NCBI GenBank assembly: GCA_022614735.1
Contig: JAKEHZ010000217.1
Coordinates: 1 to 13,057, forward strand
Reading direction: 5' to 3'
From: Acidobacteriota bacterium
GTDB lineage: Bacteria > Acidobacteriota > Blastocatellia > RBC074
DNA: 13,057 nucleotides
Part shown: positions 9,405 through 13,057 of the stretch, one piece after another
Numbering within the stretch: position 1 is the stretch's first letter
How the letters are laid out: the number at the start of each line of letters is the position of its first letter
Program-made: the position numbers and the translations under genes
The notes under the pieces: generated by a model
Seen by the model: only the letters and a program-made list of their open reading frames with translations
Databases searched by the model: none
What the model was told of the DNA's origin: nothing

Positions 9405-10019
9405 TTACATCGGTGCAGATTCAGAGGAGTTCATCACGTTTGATTCACTCTGATCCTCCTCGAGCCTGGCGTAAAATGTCGCGCTGCAGGACCGGCAGAT
9501 AAACGCCTTGTGGTGGCTGAAAGAAAAGACTGCGCGTTCCAATCCACTTCGATGTCTTCGCCTCACAGAGTTAGAACCGCACTCAGGGCAATTGACAGGT
9601 GACTGTAGTGTGGGCTCTTTCTTTAGCTCATCCCGCCCCTGCATCTCTTTGACGGCTTGCTCATTAAGCTTCGTGATTTCGGTGCGTAAATTAGTCTGGA
9701 CCGGGGTGACCAGTTCTCCTGAAACTGTGTCTTGCGGTTCAGCCGGAGTCGCGAAGCGATTCAGACTGATCCGTAGCGGTTGCTCCTGGCTCGGCTCTAG
9801 AGCGGGTTGGGCAACTACCTGCGCAGGATAGAGAACATCTATCTCGCGTTTTGTCTGGAGTGCGGTACGGCTTCGAGGTGAAACCAGCGAGAAAGCACGG
9901 AACTGACGATTACAGTGATCGCACAGCAACGCACGAATGCACACCACCCGCAGCGCAAATGGCGCCGGCTTATAATCATTACGGATACGTGAACTCCCAC
10001 AAGACGGGCAGATTATCAT
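9405..10019 (-). CDS. Protein with two zinc ribbons (internal duplication)
   Basis: This 204-residue, probably cytosolic protein has two four-cysteine zinc ribbons at its ends. The first is C4-x2-C7 with C33-x2-C36; the second is C144-x2-C147 with C175-x2-C178. The flanks align between the two: CPSCGSSRIR against CPECGSNSVR, and LLCDHCNRQFRAF against FICRSCSATFYAR, which suggests a duplication. The middle (about 48-140) is polar and proline/glutamine-rich, probably a linker. Zinc ribbons of this type bind nucleic acid or protein partners; no specific partner can be named. GGAG lies 8 bases before the ATG and a TATAAT is placed just upstream. The gene converges on the lipoprotein gene with no intergenic base between the two stop codons. 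Confidence 0.78.
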   Translation of the reverse strand: MIICPSCGSSRIRNDYKPAPFALRVVCIRALLCDHCNRQFRAFSLVSPRSRTALQTKREIDVLYPAQVVAQPALEPSQEQPLRISLNRFATPAEPQDTVSGELVTPVQTNLRTEITKLNEQAVKEMQGRDELKKEPTLQSPVNCPECGSNSVRRRHRSGLERAVFSFSHHKAFICRSCSATFYARLEEDQSESNVMNSSESAPM

Positions 10020-10025
10020 GGATGA

Positions 10026-10070
10026 ATCTCCTTGCCTCTATATTATAATCTGATTGTTGCGGGGGCTGAC
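10026..10070 (-). promoter_or_regulatory. Candidate promoter and RBS of the zinc-ribbon gene
   Basis: On the minus strand TATAAT occupies 10047-10042 and the Shine-Dalgarno GGAG occupies 10031-10028, 8 bases from the start codon. This would give a leader of roughly 15-20 bases. The -35 position (around 10070-10065) is a poor match. The same AT-rich core also reads TATAAT on the plus strand (10044-10049), so direction is not certain from the box alone. Confidence 0.4.
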
Positions 10071-10370
10071 ATGGGGTGTTTGGCCTGTATCTTAACCAAA
10101 CCTGAGGACGAGAAACCTTACAGCGTCATTACGGAGCGAAGCGATACTTTAGCATTTTCTCAGGCCAGGGGGAAAGGGCTTTTTGTCTTCTCAGCAATTC
10201 TCAGTTTGAGCGAATATAATGTACTTACGGCCTCGCCGCGCCCGTAAGTACATTATATTCGCTCAAACTGAGAATTGCTGTTATCTCACCGCCACTGGTG
10301 ACCACTGACAACTGACTCTATTTGTGATATTTTCACGCCGTTATCGCCACTCCTGCATTTTGGGGCGGGT
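10071..10370. other. Non-coding gap between divergent genes
   Basis: This lies between the zinc-ribbon gene (minus) and the GMC oxidoreductase (plus). The only strong structure is the 39-bp-arm inverted repeat at 10192-10280. A 71-codon open frame (10032-10247) runs into the repeat and has no Shine-Dalgarno or recognisable domain, so I do not call it a gene. No RNA gene or riboswitch was recognised. Confidence 0.6.
10192..10280. repeat. Inverted repeat with 39-bp perfect arms
   Basis: Arms 10192-10230 and 10242-10280 are exact reverse complements over 39 bp with an 11-base GC-rich loop (CCTCGCCGCGC). The sequence is unrelated to the other inverted repeats here. It is placed between divergent genes, so it is not needed as a terminator for either of them. 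Confidence 0.95.
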
Positions 10371-10392
10371 ATCAATAGACCCAGCAAAATAC

Positions 10393-10460
10393 TATAACTT
10401 AAAAATGAGCAAATGCTCAGCCTCTTCGACGCGTTAGCGGCGAAGAGGGAAGGATTAAGT
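10393..10460 (+). promoter_or_regulatory. Leader of the GMC oxidoreductase with two hairpins and strong RBS
   Basis: A -10-like TATAAC lies at 10393-10398 without a good -35. A small hairpin pairs TGAGC (10406-10410) with GCTCA (10415-10419). A larger one pairs CCTCTTCG (10421-10428) with CGAAGAGG (10441-10448) and continues through CGC/GCG to a GTTA loop (10433-10436) with a single mismatch. The Shine-Dalgarno GGGAAGGA follows directly at 10447-10454, 6 bases before ATG 10461. The hairpin abutting the Shine-Dalgarno could affect ribosome access; that is inference. Confidence 0.45.
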
Positions 10461-12173
10461 ATGGCGCAGAGAATTTATGACGCTATTGTCGTCGGTTCAG
10501 GCGCAACCGGAGGGTGGGCTGCAAAAGAGCTTGCCGAAAAGGGCTTGAATGTGCTCGTGCTGGAAGCGGGTCGCAGAGTCAATCCGCGCGAGGAGTACAA
10601 TATGCTTGCGTGGCCTTACGAGATGCCCTATCGAGGTTTCGGCAACCGGGCAGAACTCGAGCGCACACAGCCGATCCAGAGCCGAAACTACGCCTGCAAC
10701 GAATACAGCCGTAAGTGGTTTGTCAATGACCTTGAAAATCCCTACACGACTCCGCCTGATAAGCCATTCTTCTGGATTCGCGGACGCCACACAGGGGGGC
10801 GCTCATTACAATGGGGGCGCCAGTCTTATCGCCTGTCAAATTTTGACTTCAAGGCCAAAAGCCATGATGGTTCCGGCGATGACTGGCCATTCAGCTACGA
10901 AGATCTTGTGCCGTACTACGAGAAGGTCGAACGTTTCGTCGGCATTAGCGGCAGGGAGGAGAGATTGCCGCAGTTACCCGACAGCATCTTTTTGCCGCCG
11001 ATGAATTTGACCTGCGGTGAGTGGCAATTGAAGAAGGCCATCGATCGGATGGGCGATCGATGGCGGCGCTTGACGATCGGGCGCGTCGCAATTTTGACCA
11101 AGCCGATTCACGAGGGGACAGACAACTTCCGCGCGGCCTGTCATTACTGTGGTAATTGCGAACGCGGTTGCGATACCAAGTCATACTACAGCAGCATCTC
11201 TTCAACCCTACCAGCTGCTGAGCGAACTGAAAAAATGGTGCTTGTTCCCAATGCTGTCGTCAGCCACATCGTCCTAGATAAAAAATCGGGAAAAGCGAAG
11301 GGCGTGCATTACGTTGACGCACTGACGCGCGAGCACCGCGAAGCGTTCGGCAGAGTCATCGTGATCTGTGCCGGCACGCTCGAATCCACGCGCATTTTAC
11401 TCAACTCCCAACCGCTGGAGGGCGGAGATCAGGGGTTGTGTAATAGTTCCGGCGTTCTAGGTCATTATTTGATGGATCATGCCGGGGGTGGCGGAGCGAG
11501 CGGCGTGATGCCTACGCTCACGACCGAATATCAGGGCCAATACGGGCGCGCGAATGGAATTTACATCCCACGTTACCGCAATCTTGATGAGGGATCGAAG
11601 CAACAGAAATTCATTCGCGGATATGGTTTTCAGGGTGGATCGAATCAGTCTCTGCAGATGGGCAGGGGTCTTGCAGGTTTCGGTTCGGAATTCAAAAAGA
11701 AGGTGCGCGAATGGCATCCGTGGACGATCAACCTGGGCGGTTTCGGTGAATGCCTGGCAAATTACGAGAACTACGTGTGCATCAATCGCGACGTGGTTGA
11801 TGCCTGGGGTATTCCTGTCCTCCACATCGATATGGCTTTCGGTGACAACGAGCGCAACATGGTTTATGAAATGGGCGAATCGGCAGGCGAGATGCTCGAG
11901 GCCGCAGGTGCAAAAGAGATCCGCGTAAGCCACGGCCCGACATCAGTACCGGGCATTTTGATTCACGAAGTCGGCACCGCGCGAATGGGCGATGACCGGA
12001 AAAAATCGGTGTTGAACAAGTTCAATCAGGCTTGGGACGTGAAGAATGTCTTCGTTACTGACGGCGCTTGTTACGTCTCAAGCGCTAATCAGAATCCGAC
12101 ACTGACAATGATGGCGATCACCGCGCGGGCATGCGATTACATTTTCGAAGAGTTCAAAGCTGGAAGGATTTGA
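10461..12173 (+). CDS. GMC family FAD-dependent oxidoreductase with Cys cluster
   Basis: This is an FAD-dependent alcohol or sugar oxidoreductase of the glucose-methanol-choline family, of the gluconate/glucose dehydrogenase large-subunit type. An upstream in-frame ATG (10413) exists, but 10461 has a strong Shine-Dalgarno and puts the Rossmann motif near the N-terminus, giving 570 residues. Visible: VVGSGATGG (10-18) with EAG (35-37), four cysteines in ACHYCGNCERGC (Cys227, 230, 233, 237), a second flavin-proximal segment VICAGTLESTRILL (301-314), and the C-terminal domain with HEVGTARMG (His502 onward) and NQNPTLTMMA (Asn545), the usual catalytic His/Asn pair. In some FAD-glucose dehydrogenases cysteines in this part of the large subunit bind an iron-sulfur cluster. 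No signal peptide is present, and no small subunit or cytochrome partner lies next to it. The substrate cannot be assigned. The stop codon TGA is also the first bases of repeat D. Confidence 0.92.
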   Translation: MAQRIYDAIVVGSGATGGWAAKELAEKGLNVLVLEAGRRVNPREEYNMLAWPYEMPYRGFGNRAELERTQPIQSRNYACNEYSRKWFVNDLENPYTTPPDKPFFWIRGRHTGGRSLQWGRQSYRLSNFDFKAKSHDGSGDDWPFSYEDLVPYYEKVERFVGISGREERLPQLPDSIFLPPMNLTCGEWQLKKAIDRMGDRWRRLTIGRVAILTKPIHEGTDNFRAACHYCGNCERGCDTKSYYSSISSTLPAAERTEKMVLVPNAVVSHIVLDKKSGKAKGVHYVDALTREHREAFGRVIVICAGTLESTRILLNSQPLEGGDQGLCNSSGVLGHYLMDHAGGGGASGVMPTLTTEYQGQYGRANGIYIPRYRNLDEGSKQQKFIRGYGFQGGSNQSLQMGRGLAGFGSEFKKKVREWHPWTINLGGFGECLANYENYVCINRDVVDAWGIPVLHIDMAFGDNERNMVYEMGESAGEMLEAAGAKEIRVSHGPTSVPGILIHEVGTARMGDDRKKSVLNKFNQAWDVKNVFVTDGACYVSSANQNPTLTMMAITARACDYIFEEFKAGRI

Positions 12174-12280
12174 TTGCGGATTGCGGATTGCGGACTACGG
12201 ATTGCGGATTGCGGATTTGAAAAGGTTTCAGCAATTCACGAACTGGTTCTCTTTAAATCCGCAATCCGCAATCCGCAATT
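12172..12280. repeat. Heptamer inverted repeat, locus D, fused to a stop codon
   Basis: Left side 12172-12218 holds several GATTGCG units with a variant GGACTAC insert (ATTGCGGACTAC at 12187-12198, also seen in locus C at 6701-6712). Its inner 21 bases (12198-12218) pair exactly with 12255-12275, and the right arm continues to about 12280. The loop is 36 bases. The element starts within the TGA stop of the oxidoreductase gene and ends 36 bases before the start of the next gene. Spurious short frames with RIADCGLRIADCG-type peptides arise from it. Confidence 0.92.
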
Positions 12281-12315
12281 ATCAGCGTGGCTCTCAACAA
12301 TTCACGGAGTTAACA

Positions 12316-12972
12316 ATGAGAAGCTCATTCTTCGTATTCGCGATCATGACAGCCCTCTTGCTGCCGATTGAGCCGGTAGCGCAGAAGAAATCTGCCCAAT
12401 CCGCAGGGAGCAGACCCGCTATCGAACCGCTGCGTGAAGTTAGCGGTGTGATGAAAGATAATCGTATCAAGGTCGAGCAGAGCGATTGGATCAACAAAGG
12501 CAAACCGCTGTTCGAATACACTCTGATGAGCGCGCGCATCGTAGACGGGCGATTGGAATTCACCGGCTCTCTTCGCGAAGCCGGAAAGAATGAAGCAGCC
12601 GTTACCAGGGCAATGCTCATCGCCACTACTGCCCGCAGCGCCAATCCCTGGCCTGGCGCAGGCTCATCAACTGCGCGTGAACGCCGCCCGACATCGCAGG
12701 GCCAGCAGCGAGAACGCGGCGAAGCGACAGAACAGACGCAATCCCTCTATAGCGCCGCGGAGGCTGGGAGCGGCTGTGAATTGCTCTACCTGAAAATGCA
12801 GGCTCCGAGACGTTCCTCGCCTCTCCAGGTCGGGGTAGTGCTGGCGCCTCGGGATAACGAATTGGGCAATCAGATAAATCAGGCTGTCTGCCGCGTCGTG
12901 CGGGCGATGAATGCGAGAGAAAATACGAATGAGGCGTTAGCGAGGTTGAACCGGTTGATAGGCCGGGAGTAA
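12316..12972 (+). CDS. Exported protein of unknown function
   Basis: The open frame extends back to 12181, but that part is translated repeat D. GGAG at 12306-12309, 6 bases before ATG 12316, and a signal peptide starting exactly there decide the start. The 218-residue product has a hydrophobic stretch at about 4-17 and likely cleavage near PVAQ (20-23). Residues 40-105 look like a folded beta-rich part (EYTLMSARIVDGRLEFTGSL). Residues about 108-142 are polar, Arg/Gln/Gly-rich and likely disordered. Residues 150-218 carry two cysteines (Cys154, Cys192) that could form a disulfide outside the cytoplasm. No family was recognised. It may be co-transcribed with the GMC oxidoreductase upstream, but its role there is unknown. 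A half heptamer repeat begins 3 bases after its stop. Confidence 0.75.
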   Translation: MRSSFFVFAIMTALLLPIEPVAQKKSAQSAGSRPAIEPLREVSGVMKDNRIKVEQSDWINKGKPLFEYTLMSARIVDGRLEFTGSLREAGKNEAAVTRAMLIATTARSANPWPGAGSSTARERRPTSQGQQRERGEATEQTQSLYSAAEAGSGCELLYLKMQAPRRSSPLQVGVVLAPRDNELGNQINQAVCRVVRAMNARENTNEALARLNRLIGRE

Positions 12973-12975
12973 ATG

Positions 12976-13027
12976 ATTGCGGATTGCGGATTGCGGATTG
13001 ATGTACAGCAACCTTTCCAGGTTGCTG
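12976..13027. repeat. Half heptamer repeat, locus E, with a short hairpin
   Basis: Three GATTGCG units (12976-12998) are followed by TGATGTACAGCAACC, which matches the centre of palindrome B (GCTGTACAGCAATC) with two differences. The right-hand CCGCAATC arm is missing. Instead CAGCAACCT (13006-13014) pairs with AGGTTGCTG (13019-13027) around a TTCC loop, a 9-bp stem without a T-run. This looks like a B-type element truncated or diverged after its centre. The window ends 30 bases later with nothing else recognisable. Confidence 0.8.
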
Positions 13028-13057
13028 TTGACTCGCTGATGTGACCATTGGCGAAAC

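Noticed and set aside
10032..10247. 71-codon plus-strand frame upstream of the GMC gene
   Set aside because: No Shine-Dalgarno, starts in the promoter region of the minus-strand gene and ends inside an inverted repeat.
11457..11933. 158-codon minus-strand frame opposite the GMC gene
   Set aside because: It overlaps a conserved catalytic domain on the other strand and shows no domain.
12174..12371. 65-codon frame beginning with RIADCG-type peptide
   Set aside because: Its first part is translated heptamer repeat and it overlaps the supported gene at 12316 in another frame.

Overview
The window looks like bacterial chromosome of moderate GC, most likely Acidobacteriota (Blastocatellia-like). 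This is inferred from a GWxTD-domain secreted protein next to a PEGA-domain protein, several exported proteins of unknown function, and short GGATTGC-type palindromic repeats between genes. No rRNA, tRNA, phage, transposase or CRISPR array is visible.

Layout. (1) 1-2939, plus strand: a secreted GWxTD-domain protein, then a secreted protein with a C-terminal PEGA domain. (2) 3000-6677, minus strand: tilS (tRNA-Ile lysidine synthetase) upstream of ftsH (membrane AAA+ zinc protease). This is the widespread tilS-ftsH neighbourhood, here without hpt. The roughly 330-bp spacer between them is largely a chain of inverted repeats. (3) 6816-9404, plus strand: an exported protein with a phosphohistidine-like segment followed by a PEP-synthase/water-dikinase type ATP-grasp domain, then a lipoprotein whose reading frame starts inside a long inverted repeat. 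(4) 9405-10019, minus strand: a small protein with two zinc ribbons that look like an internal duplication. (5) 10461-12972, plus strand: a GMC-family FAD oxidoreductase with a four-cysteine cluster, then a small exported protein of unknown function.

The most striking feature is the intergenic DNA. Five loci carry tandem copies of the heptamer ATTGCGG, four of them as inverted pairs (1896-1974, 2947-2996, 6700-6813, 12172-12280) and one as a half-element (12976-13014). Three further unrelated long perfect inverted repeats (57-, 38- and 39-bp arms) fill other gaps. The elements touch stop codons, replace the leader of at least one gene and occupy the N-terminal coding frame of another. They create spurious short ORFs with peptides such as RIADCGLRIADCG. 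No element-encoded protein is present, so if they are mobile they must be moved in trans.
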